Shown: positions 54,290 through 62,914 of the stretch, piece by piece
Position numbering within the stretch: position 1 is the stretch's first letter
How the letters are laid out: each line of letters opens with the position of its first letter
Source of the DNA: Candidatus Bathyarchaeia archaeon
GTDB taxonomy: Archaea > Thermoproteota > Bathyarchaeia > 40CM-2-53-6
NCBI GenBank assembly: GCA_035935655.1
Contig: DASYWW010000039.1
Span: 1 to 64,000, forward strand
DNA length: 64,000 bases
Direction of reading: 5' to 3'
Notes under the pieces: model-generated
The model's database searches: none
Seen by the model: the letters and a program-made list of their open reading frames with translations, nothing else
What the model was told of the DNA's origin: nothing
Position numbers and translations under genes: made by a program

Positions 54290-54916
54290 TTGAGCCGGCC
54301 AAAGGGCGCACCACTTCTTGGACCAGTAGGATTCCTCTTTGCAGCCCTAGGGTTTACAATGGCCGTTCTCGTCGCAAGACTATTCGTCGCCGTAGAGGCG
54401 AAGTGTACTCAGTCTTGTCCTGTTATCAGAGTTCAGGGATTTCACGTCCATCATCTCTACTATGGAGTTCTGTTGTTGCTGGCGTCGTCAACAATCATGG
54501 TCGTTGCAACAGATATCCGCACAAGATGGGACACAGCCCTAGTTTTCGGGGCGGGAATTGGTCTAGTAGCCGATGAAATAGGTCTCCTAATTCTCAAAGT
54601 GCAGTATTGGACGCTCCTCTCTTTGGCGACTCTAGGCTCTGTCGGGTTCGCGCTTTTTCTGGCGACCGTTTACAAGCTCTGGACTGTTGGCCGCAGAGAC
54701 TTTGGGTTGCTGGATCGATACCAGACTTTGAGCATTTTCGCTGTGGTCTTAGCTATGTTGGGCTTTCTATACTTCGGCAAGCCACTCAGAGCGATGTACG
54801 TGAACGCAGCCCTAGTTGCCTGGGTCTCGGCATCTGTTCTCTTGCTGACCTTTGGAAGAAAACACATTCAAGAAATCAGGCGCACACCCTTAAACCCCCT
54901 TCCGCCTTCTCCTTAG
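54290..54916 (+). CDS. integral membrane protein with HVHHLYYG motif
   Basis: The 208-residue protein has about six helices. FHVHHLYYGVLLLL and later GIGLVADEIGLLIL place clustered histidines and an Asp/Glu pair at membrane boundaries, a pattern seen in a family of uncharacterised archaeal membrane proteins that may bind metal. It starts with TTG. The stop is in the same frame as, and directly before, the helicase reading frame. Confidence 0.7.
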   Translation: MSRPKGAPLLGPVGFLFAALGFTMAVLVARLFVAVEAKCTQSCPVIRVQGFHVHHLYYGVLLLLASSTIMVVATDIRTRWDTALVFGAGIGLVADEIGLLILKVQYWTLLSLATLGSVGFALFLATVYKLWTVGRRDFGLLDRYQTLSIFAVVLAMLGFLYFGKPLRAMYVNAALVAWVSASVLLLTFGRKHIQEIRRTPLNPLPPSP

Positions 54917-54937
54917 ATTAGTAGGCGTAAGGGCAAA

Positions 54938-56503
54938 CTGCAAGTCACCGAGCCACTCGGTATCGAGGCAAGAGAATACCAAATTGCCATTGCAGAGTCC
55001 GCAGCAAAGGCAAACACTCTCGTTGTAATCCCGACTGGCTTAGGCAAGACCATTATCGCCTTACTCGTAGCTGTCAAGCGCCTTTTAGACCATCAAAACG
55101 GCAAAGTCCTCATCCTTGCCCCGACAAAACCACTAGTCCTCCAACATTCCGAGTATTTCAAACAACACTTCCCCGACAAGAAAGTCGTCTCATCAGTGCT
55201 TACCGGGGAGACTCCTCCATCCATGAGAGTCACCGACTTCGAGGGCTCCCAACTCATCTTTGCCACCCCTGAGGTAATCAGGAACGACGTCCTGAGCGAA
55301 CGGTACTCACTTGAGCCAGCATGTTTGATCGTCTTCGACGAAGCTCATCGATGCGTCCGCGACTATGCATACTCTGAGGTAGCTGAGAACTATAAGCGTC
55401 AGGCGTCAAGCCCATTGATACTCGGGCTGACCGCCTCTCCGAGCGCGAGAAAAGAGCGAGTCCAAGAGATCTGCGACAAGCTCGCCATCACGAATGTAGA
55501 GATGAGAACGGAAGACGACGAGGATGTGGCTCAGTACGTCAACGACGTTACCATCAACTGGGAGCGCGTTCCTCTCCCTGCGGCATACAAAGACATCAGC
55601 AAGATTCTTCGAGCGGCGATGGAGGAGAGGACGGACAAACTCAGAGCTATGCATCAATTGCCAACAGGTGTTCGCGCAAACAAGCGGATGCTACTGGAAC
55701 TGGGGGAGAAACTGCGAAAGAGCCTGAGAAGAGGCGGGTCCGGAGCCCTGTATGGAGCTGTCATTCTTCAGGCCCAGGCGATGTCGCTGAGTCATGCGAT
55801 CGACGTGCTAGAGACACAAGGCTTGCACAATCTCACGAGATACCTCGCGAAGCTTGAGACTGCTAGGAGCAAGTCGGGCAAGAGCCTCTCAAGAGACGCG
55901 AAGATTCTCGAAGCCAGACGGCTCGCATTCTCGATGGAAGAAAGAGAACATCCGAAACAGAAAAGGCTCCGCGAGCTGGTCGAGGCAGAGTTGAAACTGA
56001 ACAAGCATTCGAAGGTCATAGTTTTCACCCAGTACAGAGATACAGTCGAGACCCTTGTCGACAGACTGAACAAACTCGATGGCGTCTCGGCTGTCCGCTT
56101 CGTCGGTCAGGCAACCCGGGACGCGGATGATGTAGGCCTGAGCCAAGACCAGCAGACAAGTATTCTAGAGGACTTTCGACAAGGGCGCCACAATATTCTC
56201 GTAACGACAAGCATCGGCGAGGAAGGATTGCACGTCCCAGACGTCGACCATGTGATATTTTACGAAGCCGTTCCCTCCGAGATCCGTCTGATACAACGAA
56301 GAGGCAGGACGGGAAGGACTCGACACGGCAAGATGACTGTACTCATGTCGGAGGGAACAATCGACGAGGCTTACTACTGGACAAGCCAGAAGAGAGAACA
56401 ACAAATGCACCGCTTCCTACAAACAGTCAAGAAGAAAGGAGCGAGACCTCCGTCAAAAACAAAACGAACGCTAGACGACTGGTCAAGCTCCCAGAGTGGC
56501 TAG
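54938..56503 (+). CDS. Hef/FANCM-type helicase, helicase domains only, no standard start codon
   Basis: A superfamily 2 helicase: REYQIAIAESA (Q-motif-like), LVVIPTGLGKTIIALLVA (Walker A), LAPTKPLVLQHSEYF, ATPEVIRND, IVFDEAHRC (DEAH), LGLTASPSA, then VIVFTQYRDT, TSIGEEGLHVPDVDHVIFYE and RRGRTGR. Hef remodels forks. The conserved N-terminus lies upstream of the first GTG (55196) and the frame is open from the TAG at 54914-54916. Between them only ATT (54917) and CTG (54938) are plausible starts, and aaggg precedes CTG. The C-terminal ERCC4 nuclease of euryarchaeal Hef is absent. Confidence 0.88.
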   Translation: MQVTEPLGIEAREYQIAIAESAAKANTLVVIPTGLGKTIIALLVAVKRLLDHQNGKVLILAPTKPLVLQHSEYFKQHFPDKKVVSSVLTGETPPSMRVTDFEGSQLIFATPEVIRNDVLSERYSLEPACLIVFDEAHRCVRDYAYSEVAENYKRQASSPLILGLTASPSARKERVQEICDKLAITNVEMRTEDDEDVAQYVNDVTINWERVPLPAAYKDISKILRAAMEERTDKLRAMHQLPTGVRANKRMLLELGEKLRKSLRRGGSGALYGAVILQAQAMSLSHAIDVLETQGLHNLTRYLAKLETARSKSGKSLSRDAKILEARRLAFSMEEREHPKQKRLRELVEAELKLNKHSKVIVFTQYRDTVETLVDRLNKLDGVSAVRFVGQATRDADDVGLSQDQQTSILEDFRQGRHNILVTTSIGEEGLHVPDVDHVIFYEAVPSEIRLIQRRGRTGRTRHGKMTVLMSEGTIDEAYYWTSQKREQQMHRFLQTVKKKGARPPSKTKRTLDDWSSSQSG

Positions 56504-56518
56504 GACGACGTTTCGCAA

Positions 56519-57277
56519 TTGGCTTCTAGCGAAGCGATTCTGAGGAAAAAGAGATCCATAGCGCGGACCGTGTTGGGCGAGCTCAAGAAGAGCTTCGGCG
56601 CAAATCTCTTGGCGGTCGGCCTCATAGGATCCGTTGCTAGGGGAACGGCAGAGAAATTTTCCGACGTCGACCTTCTAATAATTCTTCAAAGGCTCAAAAC
56701 GACAGCCTACACCTACAAGATTGTAGACGACACCCATTGCAGTCTAAACTTCGAGACATGGAAAACCGCGATCTCGAAACTACGCGAGCCACACCCGGAG
56801 CTGCCGGAGACTCTTGGTGGCTTCACAAAGATTCTGGGTGTATATGATCCAGACGAATTGCTACCGCGGCTAGAGGATCAAGCTCGCAGGATCCCCAGCA
56901 ACGTGTTTCGGAAATCCGCAGAACTGGCCATGATATACTCTTTCGAGGACTTCTGCCGAGCCAAGAACGCATTCCTGAAGAAGGACGACATAGTCTTGAA
57001 AGATAACATCAGCAATGTGACGCATTCGGCAGCAAATGCCGTCGCGGCTCTGAACGAAACTGGTTTTGTTAGCGATCGAGAAATCTTCAAAGCTTACAAG
57101 AAATTCGGGAAACTGCACAAGAACTTCGCGACAATACGGACCCTAAGGTACGGCAACCCGCCTAGGCCTGAACTCTTCAGGACATTGATACGATTCTACG
57201 TTGGCCTCGTCGATTTCTGCAAACAAGAAGGAGTAGATTTCCCCGTAGAACGTGAAGTTCTAGAGAACCTAGCTTGA
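56519..57277 (+). CDS. MNT-type nucleotidyltransferase with helical C-terminal domain
   Basis: Pol-beta fold signature GLIGSVARGTAEKFSDVDLLI: Gly-Ser at residues 37-38 and metal-binding Asp49 and Asp51. The C-terminal half (about 140-252) is helical and may be a HEPN-like or substrate-binding domain fused to the enzyme. It starts with TTG 15 bases after the helicase stop, so it may be co-expressed. It could be a toxin-antitoxin-like or antibiotic-type adenylyltransferase; function not established. Confidence 0.78.
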   Translation: MASSEAILRKKRSIARTVLGELKKSFGANLLAVGLIGSVARGTAEKFSDVDLLIILQRLKTTAYTYKIVDDTHCSLNFETWKTAISKLREPHPELPETLGGFTKILGVYDPDELLPRLEDQARRIPSNVFRKSAELAMIYSFEDFCRAKNAFLKKDDIVLKDNISNVTHSAANAVAALNETGFVSDREIFKAYKKFGKLHKNFATIRTLRYGNPPRPELFRTLIRFYVGLVDFCKQEGVDFPVEREVLENLA

Positions 57278-57337
57278 ATCGACGACCTATTGGAGATCTG
57301 CGAAGAATAATAGACTGCTCTAGGGTCCTGCCTTACC

Positions 57338-58333
57338 GTGCTCTCGTTGGATGATTCATCCAAGCTCTGGTTTGAGCGTCTCTTCTCTCGTGCCGGTCTA
57401 CCATTTTGGGCCGGAGTGTTTCTGGTTGGATTTCTTCCGCCTCTTATCATGACTTCGTTAGGGTACTATGCTTACGGTGTAAAGACAGACTTTACTGGCG
57501 ATATTTTGCTCGGCGTTCCTCTCCTCCTAGTTAACATCGTTTACATTTTGTTAGCGTCCAGCTACATACGTCGCCGTGTCGAAGATCTTGAGCAATACGC
57601 GGTATCCATAGGAGCTGACAAATCACGTATCCAAACAAGCTATCTAAGCGACTTCCGGCCGGTCGCCGCGACTTGGGTGCTACTCCTGTCGACGAGCGTG
57701 TTGATTTTGGAACCCATATTCAACCCCGGATATTCATTGCTTCAAAACTTGCTGAGAGAGCTTCTCTACAGCTACACCCGCTTGCTCCAAGCGACTTTTC
57801 TCTGGGTCTTCTTATCATCTATGGTTGCGATCTACAAAATGGGAAGGCTCCCCATGCGTCTGAAGGTTTTCACCGATGACAGGACTTTGGGCCTGAAACC
57901 TTTCGCGAATACCTGTCTTCATCTGATAACGATCTATGTCGTCGCAATATTGCTGACATTCCCAATTTTTCTATATCCCAATTTCGCAGTCGAGCTAAGC
58001 CTGACCATATTCCTAGTTCCGGGCCTATTCTTCTTCCTCGTTCCACTTTTCGGTCTTCACAAGAAGATGAGCTCCGTAAAGGCTGAGAAGTCCGCCTTTG
58101 TCGGACGTCGGCACAACCGTGTCATGAGCGAGGTCGAGGCTGCGGGGGAGGCACCGTTGAGCGAAGGAATAGTGAATGAACTTCTAGCGATTGATGCTAT
58201 CAAACGTGAGGTGCACCAGATGCACGATTGGCCGTTTGACATCGGAACAGTTGCGCGTTTGACAGGAATACTCGGTGCACCCTTAGTCGCCACTGTGCTT
58301 GCTGCCTATCTCATACGTCTCTTTGGAGTCTAG
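57338..58333 (+). CDS. multi-helix membrane protein of unknown function
   Basis: 331 residues with hydrophobic segments at about residues 20-45, 55-75, 105-125, 135-165, 195-225 and 228-250, and a last helix at the C-terminus. A cytoplasmic region (about 250-310) contains NELLAIDAIKREVHQMHDWPFDIGTVARLTG. This segment is seen in some archaeal membrane proteins next to signalling domains. No family is recognised. Confidence 0.6.
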   Translation: MLSLDDSSKLWFERLFSRAGLPFWAGVFLVGFLPPLIMTSLGYYAYGVKTDFTGDILLGVPLLLVNIVYILLASSYIRRRVEDLEQYAVSIGADKSRIQTSYLSDFRPVAATWVLLLSTSVLILEPIFNPGYSLLQNLLRELLYSYTRLLQATFLWVFLSSMVAIYKMGRLPMRLKVFTDDRTLGLKPFANTCLHLITIYVVAILLTFPIFLYPNFAVELSLTIFLVPGLFFFLVPLFGLHKKMSSVKAEKSAFVGRRHNRVMSEVEAAGEAPLSEGIVNELLAIDAIKREVHQMHDWPFDIGTVARLTGILGAPLVATVLAAYLIRLFGV

Positions 58334-58407
58334 TCTCTAGACCTCTGCCGCGAATCGAATGAAAGCTACTAAATACCAAGCTGACCACATCTGACAAGAC
58401 TCCCAAG

Positions 58408-58983
58408 TTGATAGAAAAGAGAAGTCCCGGTTGGCTGCGCGTTCTGGAGATCGTTGCAGGCCTCTTAGTTCTAGCAGTCGCATTTTTCGTGCTGGCTGAC
58501 TCATCAGTTGCTCTTACTGTCCTTGCCTACACTTTGGGAATCGGGCTCGTCATTCTAGGTCTATCGCGAATTTTCGCTAGCGCTTACGGGCGATATTTTG
58601 CGCCCTGGTTTCGGGAGCTCAATGCCGGAGGGGGAATAATCGCCTTAATCCTCGGGTCCATTGCGATAATTGATCCGCAACTCGTAATCGGTTTCTTGAG
58701 TCTGCTCGTTGCAATCGCGTTACTAGTTGTAGGCGTCGTTGAGATTGTAGCAGCAGGTTTTGCTCGTCACCCTCCAATTTGGGTAAGAGGACTAATCGGA
58801 GTCGTAGGAGTCCTGACTGCGATTCTTTCCGTACTTGTCATACTCTACCCGACCTTAGGACAGCTGGCTTTGGCAATCATAATCGCGGTCGTACTAGTCG
58901 CAGTGGGGGTTCGAGACATCACTCACGGAATAACTGGACATCGGCCCGTCAGAATCGACCCTGGTGTCGTAACCAAAGTCTAA
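58408..58983 (+). CDS. HdeD/DUF308-like membrane protein
   Basis: 191 residues in three pairs of hydrophobic helices with repeated motifs (GIGLVILGLSRI, VAIALLVVGVVEIVAAGF, IIAVVLVAVGVRDITHGI). The I-G-x-x-x-I pattern in pairs is that of HdeD-type acid-resistance membrane proteins. It starts with TTG. Confidence 0.75.
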   Translation: MIEKRSPGWLRVLEIVAGLLVLAVAFFVLADSSVALTVLAYTLGIGLVILGLSRIFASAYGRYFAPWFRELNAGGGIIALILGSIAIIDPQLVIGFLSLLVAIALLVVGVVEIVAAGFARHPPIWVRGLIGVVGVLTAILSVLVILYPTLGQLALAIIIAVVLVAVGVRDITHGITGHRPVRIDPGVVTKV

Positions 58984-59047
58984 CCCTCTTCCGAATAGGA
59001 TAGACGCTGAGCAAGGTCCGTTCCAAGACTCGAATTGGCGTCCGCAA

Positions 59048-59260
59048 CTAGAGATGCGGAATTCGGATCTTGGGGATTCTTGCTCCTGACAAAGTCAAGA
59101 CTAGTCCCAAGAGGATGAGAAAGAGACCAGAGATCATGTACGCATTAGAGGAGATTGTTGCGCCATTGTACGCGACTCTTTCGTTGGCGATGTACAAGCT
59201 CTCAGCCGCGATTCCAAGCAGTAAGAATACAGCTCCGACGAGGACCATTAGTCTCCTCAT
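59048..59260 (-). CDS. small two-helix membrane protein
   Basis: From MRRLMVLVGAVF the product is 70 residues with two helices (about 4-24 and 40-62) and a basic end (RIPKIRIPHL). The frame continues upstream to 59404, but that part is polar and unlike a leader, so the ATG at 59260 is preferred. Confidence 0.55.
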   Translation of the reverse strand: MRRLMVLVGAVFLLLGIAAESLYIANERVAYNGATISSNAYMISGLFLILLGLVLTLSGARIPKIRIPHL

Positions 59261-59440
59261 TCTACGACCACGATTGAGAATAGGTGAAATGCCTCTTAAG
59301 CCCTGTTTAACCGAAGACGAGCCTCCGAGGAAATAGCTTCTACAGCTGTGACTCTCTAGGGCCGCAGTCCCGATTCGCTTATTAATCGAATTGTCAATAT
59401 TCATCTTGAAAGCGACAAGGCATTTGGCCCTCTCGCTCTC

Positions 59441-59461
59441 CCTGGGCTTTGCTTGCCCAGG
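59441..59461. terminator. 7-bp hairpin downstream of the Ldh2-like gene
   Basis: cctgggc, loop tttgctt, gcccagg: a perfect 7-bp stem in the 110-base gap after the dehydrogenase stop on the minus strand. No T-run follows on that strand, so it may instead stabilise the mRNA 3' end. Confidence 0.35.
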
Positions 59462-59513
59462 TTCTTGTCACCGTGGATTCTTGATTCAGATTATCCAGTA
59501 AACTAGGAGTACT

Positions 59514-60611
59514 TCATTGCCACGGGACGCCGATCTCTGTTCCCACTTGTCTCATGGATTGGACAACCTTCGGACTCAGTGGAATGCCTTCCCTCTGGAA
59601 CTTTTCCATTCGTGCGTAGCTCTTCTCGCCGTGAATGTAGATCCGTGATTGGCCTTCTGCTCTGGGCGAATCCTTCAACTCTCGAGCCAACCGGTCCATG
59701 TCTTTCTTGAAATCGTCCAAGGGTCGAAACGCGGCTGGGTCCAAAGCCATGAAGAAGTGACCGACATTCGGTTTTTCCTTGTTAACATCTACGCCGAGGC
59801 CGGTTGCTGCGCCGCTCAGGACCCCGCTCAGAACGTCCACCATAAGGGCTAGACCATACCCTTTGTGTCCCGAGTGCTCTTCTCCTTCGCCGCCTAACGG
59901 TAGGATTCCGCCGCCCAATCTCTTCGATAGAGCGTCGAGGACAGCATGCGAGTCGTCTGTTCCTCTTCCGGTTTTGTCCACCGCCCATCCTAGAGGCATC
60001 TTCTTTCCCATTCGATCGTAGACCTCGAGCTTCCCACGCGGCACCACTGACGTTGCCATGTCCAGCACGAATGCTCTCTCCTTCCCAGCGGGTGCGGTTA
60101 GACTGATCGGGTTTGTACCGAGGATGGCATTTCTCCCAAAAGTGGGTACCACAAGCGGAGCGGCGTTGGTCGTGCTCATTCCAATCAAATTGTGTTCCAG
60201 GGCCATTAGGCTATAGTAGCCTGCTATTCCGTAGTGGTGAGAGTTCCGGACAGAAACAATTCCGACCGCAGTTTCTTTGGCCTTCTTGATTGCCAATTCC
60301 ATTCCCTTGTGCCCAACCACCTGGCCCAAGCTCTGGCCCCCGTCAATCAGAGCGGTAGCCTTGGTCTCCTTCACGATCTTGCTTTGGTCTGTAGGTTTCG
60401 TCCAGCCATTCTTCAGATCCGAATAGTACCGAGGAAGGCGAGCGACTCCATGAGACTCGATCCCGCGCAGATCAGCTAGTACGAGCACATCAGTTGTTAT
60501 CTTGGCGTCCCGTGCCGGGACTCCCAACTTCATCCATACTTTGTTGCAGAAGTCCTTCAGCTTTGCTTCTGGTACGACTACTTGCTTCTGAACAGTGACC
60601 TGATCAACCAT
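59514..60611 (-). CDS. malate/L-lactate dehydrogenase family (Ldh2) oxidoreductase
   Basis: A non-Rossmann NAD(P)-dependent dehydrogenase of 365 residues. LADLRGIESHGVARLPRYY and VRNSHHYGIAGYYSLMAL carry catalytic His residues, then GTNPISLTAPAG and HKGYGLALMVDVLSGVLSGAATG. The family includes malate, lactate, ureidoglycolate and sulfolactate dehydrogenases; no context fixes the substrate. ATG at 60611; divergent from the nitroreductase. Confidence 0.9.
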   Translation of the reverse strand: MVDQVTVQKQVVVPEAKLKDFCNKVWMKLGVPARDAKITTDVLVLADLRGIESHGVARLPRYYSDLKNGWTKPTDQSKIVKETKATALIDGGQSLGQVVGHKGMELAIKKAKETAVGIVSVRNSHHYGIAGYYSLMALEHNLIGMSTTNAAPLVVPTFGRNAILGTNPISLTAPAGKERAFVLDMATSVVPRGKLEVYDRMGKKMPLGWAVDKTGRGTDDSHAVLDALSKRLGGGILPLGGEGEEHSGHKGYGLALMVDVLSGVLSGAATGLGVDVNKEKPNVGHFFMALDPAAFRPLDDFKKDMDRLARELKDSPRAEGQSRIYIHGEKSYARMEKFQREGIPLSPKVVQSMRQVGTEIGVPWQ

Positions 60612-60697
60612 GATTTTCCCTGCGCCCTCTGTGGAATGGAGCCTCCAAAGGGGACATTTTTTAACTTAGGCCTATTCTCAGACACATTCTGAGAGAA

Positions 60698-61219
60698 ATG
60701 GATACTCATCAGGCAATTCTGACTAAACTCGATATTAGACAATTCAGTTCGAAGAAGGTCCCCGCGGATGTGAAGTTGAAAGTACTCGAAGCTGCTAGAG
60801 CGACTCAGACAGGAATGAACAAGCAACACTTGAGATTCGTGATGGTTCAAAACAAAGAATTGATCAAGAAGCTGGGAGAGGATAGCACGAGTGGTCCCTG
60901 GGTCGCCGGGGCAGACTTTGCGGTCATTCTCTTGACAGACCCCAAACTGGGGTTCCACTTGATCGACACCGGACGAGCTGTACAGCAAATGCAGCTCTCT
61001 GCCTGGAACAGCGGGGTCCTCTCAGGAGTGTATACCGGAATTAAGGAAGAGGCAATGCGGAGAGATTTCGGATTCCCAACGGACCTCAAGCCCACTATGA
61101 TCGTAGGTTTTGGCTACCCAGTCAAGAAGATAGTTGGAAAGAAGAATCGCATGCCCATTTCGGAACTAGCTTTCCTCGATAAATTTGGCAACAAATTCGA
61201 CCCAAAGAAACTCAGCTAG
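60698..61219 (+). CDS. nitroreductase-family FMN protein
   Basis: 173 residues: RQFSSKKVPADVKLKVLEAARAT is the N-terminal FMN phosphate-binding segment. GRAVQQMQLSAWNSGVLSGVYTGI and TMIVGFGYPVKK complete the fold. The family uses FMN and NAD(P)H to reduce nitro or quinone compounds. It starts with ATG, 86 bases from the divergent dehydrogenase. Confidence 0.88.
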   Translation: MDTHQAILTKLDIRQFSSKKVPADVKLKVLEAARATQTGMNKQHLRFVMVQNKELIKKLGEDSTSGPWVAGADFAVILLTDPKLGFHLIDTGRAVQQMQLSAWNSGVLSGVYTGIKEEAMRRDFGFPTDLKPTMIVGFGYPVKKIVGKKNRMPISELAFLDKFGNKFDPKKLS

Positions 61220-61298
61220 AGCATTTGTCGACTTGGGGACTGCGAGGGCCTAGCATGGCCGATTATCTGTCGCTCGTCCCAATTAGGGGATAAACGGA

Positions 61299-61769
61299 TT
61301 GGACTTTACTGAGATACTAGCTAACGAATTGTGGGTTGGTGCGGCCCCAACGCTCGCGGATCTGGAAGAAATCAAGAAACGTGGTGGAGGCAAGGCGGTA
61401 ATTGTCGATCTTACGAGGAATCCGCGAGAGGAGGAATGGGCCAATAAACTAGGCTTGCAATATGAAGATCGGACTCCAAAGGTCGAGGAGACTTTCGCCC
61501 CGGTTCCTGTAAGTCAGCTTCGACTCGTCGCTCGGCTCATCGAGCAACACGTTCGAGGAGGACGGACCGTCTACCTTCATTGCAAGATGGGGCTCGGCCG
61601 AAGCCCGACATGCGCAGCGGCCTACCTCGTAAGTTGCGGAATCCCTCTAAGAGAAGCGAAGGAGCTCATATTGAGCAGACGTTCTGTTTGGAACGGCGAA
61701 GACGGCAACTATGCAAGCGGGCTGAACGACTTTGCCAAGATGCTGGAAATAACGAGACTCTCAGAATAG
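61299..61769 (+). CDS. dual-specificity-type protein phosphatase
   Basis: The cysteine phosphatase signature VYLHCKMGLGRSPT places the nucleophile at Cys95 and the phosphate-binding arginine at Arg101. RGGGKAVIVDLTR and the later SRRSVWNGEDG (Q/N-rich loop) fit archaeal DSPs. The length is 156 residues with a TTG start. It presumably removes phosphate from Ser/Thr/Tyr of target proteins. Confidence 0.88.
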   Translation: MDFTEILANELWVGAAPTLADLEEIKKRGGGKAVIVDLTRNPREEEWANKLGLQYEDRTPKVEETFAPVPVSQLRLVARLIEQHVRGGRTVYLHCKMGLGRSPTCAAAYLVSCGIPLREAKELILSRRSVWNGEDGNYASGLNDFAKMLEITRLSE

Positions 61770-61811
61770 CCTCTGATCCGAGCTATCTTGCTTCGTGGGA
61801 ATCGATTCTGA

Positions 61812-62174
61812 CTATTTCTTGAGAACTGAACTCTTGAGAACTGTTTTCACTAGTTCAGGCTCTTTCAGAAGATAGTAGGTTGCCCTTCTGGTTCTCAGGC
61901 TAATCTTGGCGATTCCCTCGATGACCAGCTTCAGGACCCTTGTGGGGTGCATTTCCAGATCGCTCCACTGCCATCCTTGATAAGAAGGGTTGTTTTGGCC
62001 TTCCTCTTCGCTCCTTGCAGCCAGCCATAGCGCCTTCCTATAATCTGGGTATTTCGCGAGGAATGCCTCCAGGTAATTCTCCTGTGGAGTCTTCGAAATG
62101 TTTGAAGGATCAATCGTGGCCTGAGATAGTATCGCGGTTCTTGAGGAATGTTGTGACGATGATGTTCTTGACAC
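61812..62174 (-). CDS. hypothetical protein, possibly 5'-truncated by a frameshift
   Basis: From about residue 20 the product looks like a real protein: ENYLEAFLAKYPDYRKALWLAARSEEEG, then LEMHPTRVLKLVIEGIAKISLRTRRATYYLL. Its first residues (SRTSSSQHSSRTAIL) look random. In another frame just upstream (about 62110-62220) the DNA reads FEGPPEEGEPRVKNIIVTTFLKNRD, which has a coding character. A one-base shift near 62110 could have joined them. No family is recognised. Confidence 0.5.
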   Translation of the reverse strand: MSRTSSSQHSSRTAILSQATIDPSNISKTPQENYLEAFLAKYPDYRKALWLAARSEEEGQNNPSYQGWQWSDLEMHPTRVLKLVIEGIAKISLRTRRATYYLLKEPELVKTVLKSSVLKK

Positions 62175-62465
62175 GAGGCTCGCCTTCTTCAGGAGGACCC
62201 TCGAAATACCTAATGGTTGTTTCAGGGATTTATTCGGCTCGTTTTGTCCAAAGCAAAAACTAGGTTACAAAAGGTCGCCTAGTTACAAAACTCGAGAATA
62301 TCGAGATTCGATACTTCATACTCCGTAAGCTATCCAATAGTAGCTGGTGAGTCGAAACGAGTGAAGGGAGAGCTTGTGCGACGAGCGAAGAAAAGATCGA
62401 ACGAGATCCCTGCCGGAGGTACCGATGACGCCTAAGCGGCAACCTGGTCAATAGAAAGAGCTAAG
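62175..62465. other. gap without a recognised gene
   Basis: The left part may belong to the frameshifted gene at 61812. The rest (62265-62465) has no frame of note. It contains short direct repeats (ggttacaaaaggtcgcc / agttacaaaactcg) and gatgac near the end but no full C/D or other RNA signature that I can support. Confidence 0.35.
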
Positions 62466-62873
62466 GTGGCATTCTATCAGAGTAATTGTCCACTTATGAC
62501 TCAAGGAGGCGTCAATAGACTGGTCCGACATCCACTATCTCCGTTCAAGAAGAGGGCATTCTTCGCGATCGTGATCCTAGGAGTCGTTATGGCTATTGGA
62601 ACGCTGGGAATGATGGGCCTGGAAGGGTGGGACATCGTGACCTCGTTCTATTTCATGTCCCTCCTAGCAACAGCCGAGGGCCCTGCACAGTCGCCGATGA
62701 CTGTTGGAGGCAAGATCTTCGCGTCCTTCATGGCTTTCGTCTCGATAGGAGCGGCAATATCCGCGATCACCTTTACGTTCGGACCGCTCTTCGGCTCGAT
62801 CTTGAAGGAAGGATTCGTGTACGTCGAGAAGGAGGAGGACAAACTAAAGACTAGACTTGAACGCAAGGGTTAA
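62466..62873 (+). CDS. two-helix pore-loop (K+ channel-like) membrane protein with altered filter
   Basis: 135 residues: a first helix (FFAIVILGVVMAIGTLGMMGL), a re-entrant region FYFMSLLATAEGPAQSPMTVGGKIFASFMAFVSIG and a second helix, followed by a charged tail (VEKEEDKLKTRLERKG). The arrangement and the TVGGKIFASFMAFVSIG end match the pore domain of two-helix ion channels, but the selectivity filter TVGYG is replaced by TAEGP. It may form a non-K+ pore or regulate another channel. It starts with GTG at 62466 or at a later ATG (62496). Confidence 0.7.
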   Translation: MAFYQSNCPLMTQGGVNRLVRHPLSPFKKRAFFAIVILGVVMAIGTLGMMGLEGWDIVTSFYFMSLLATAEGPAQSPMTVGGKIFASFMAFVSIGAAISAITFTFGPLFGSILKEGFVYVEKEEDKLKTRLERKG

Positions 62874-62914
62874 GCGCATTCCGCTTCTGACCAGTAGACC
62901 TAAGACTCGCGGGA

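Noticed and set aside
62265-62465. C/D-box or other small RNA gene
   Set aside because: gatgac and short repeats are present, but no paired C/D boxes or kink-turn can be laid out convincingly.
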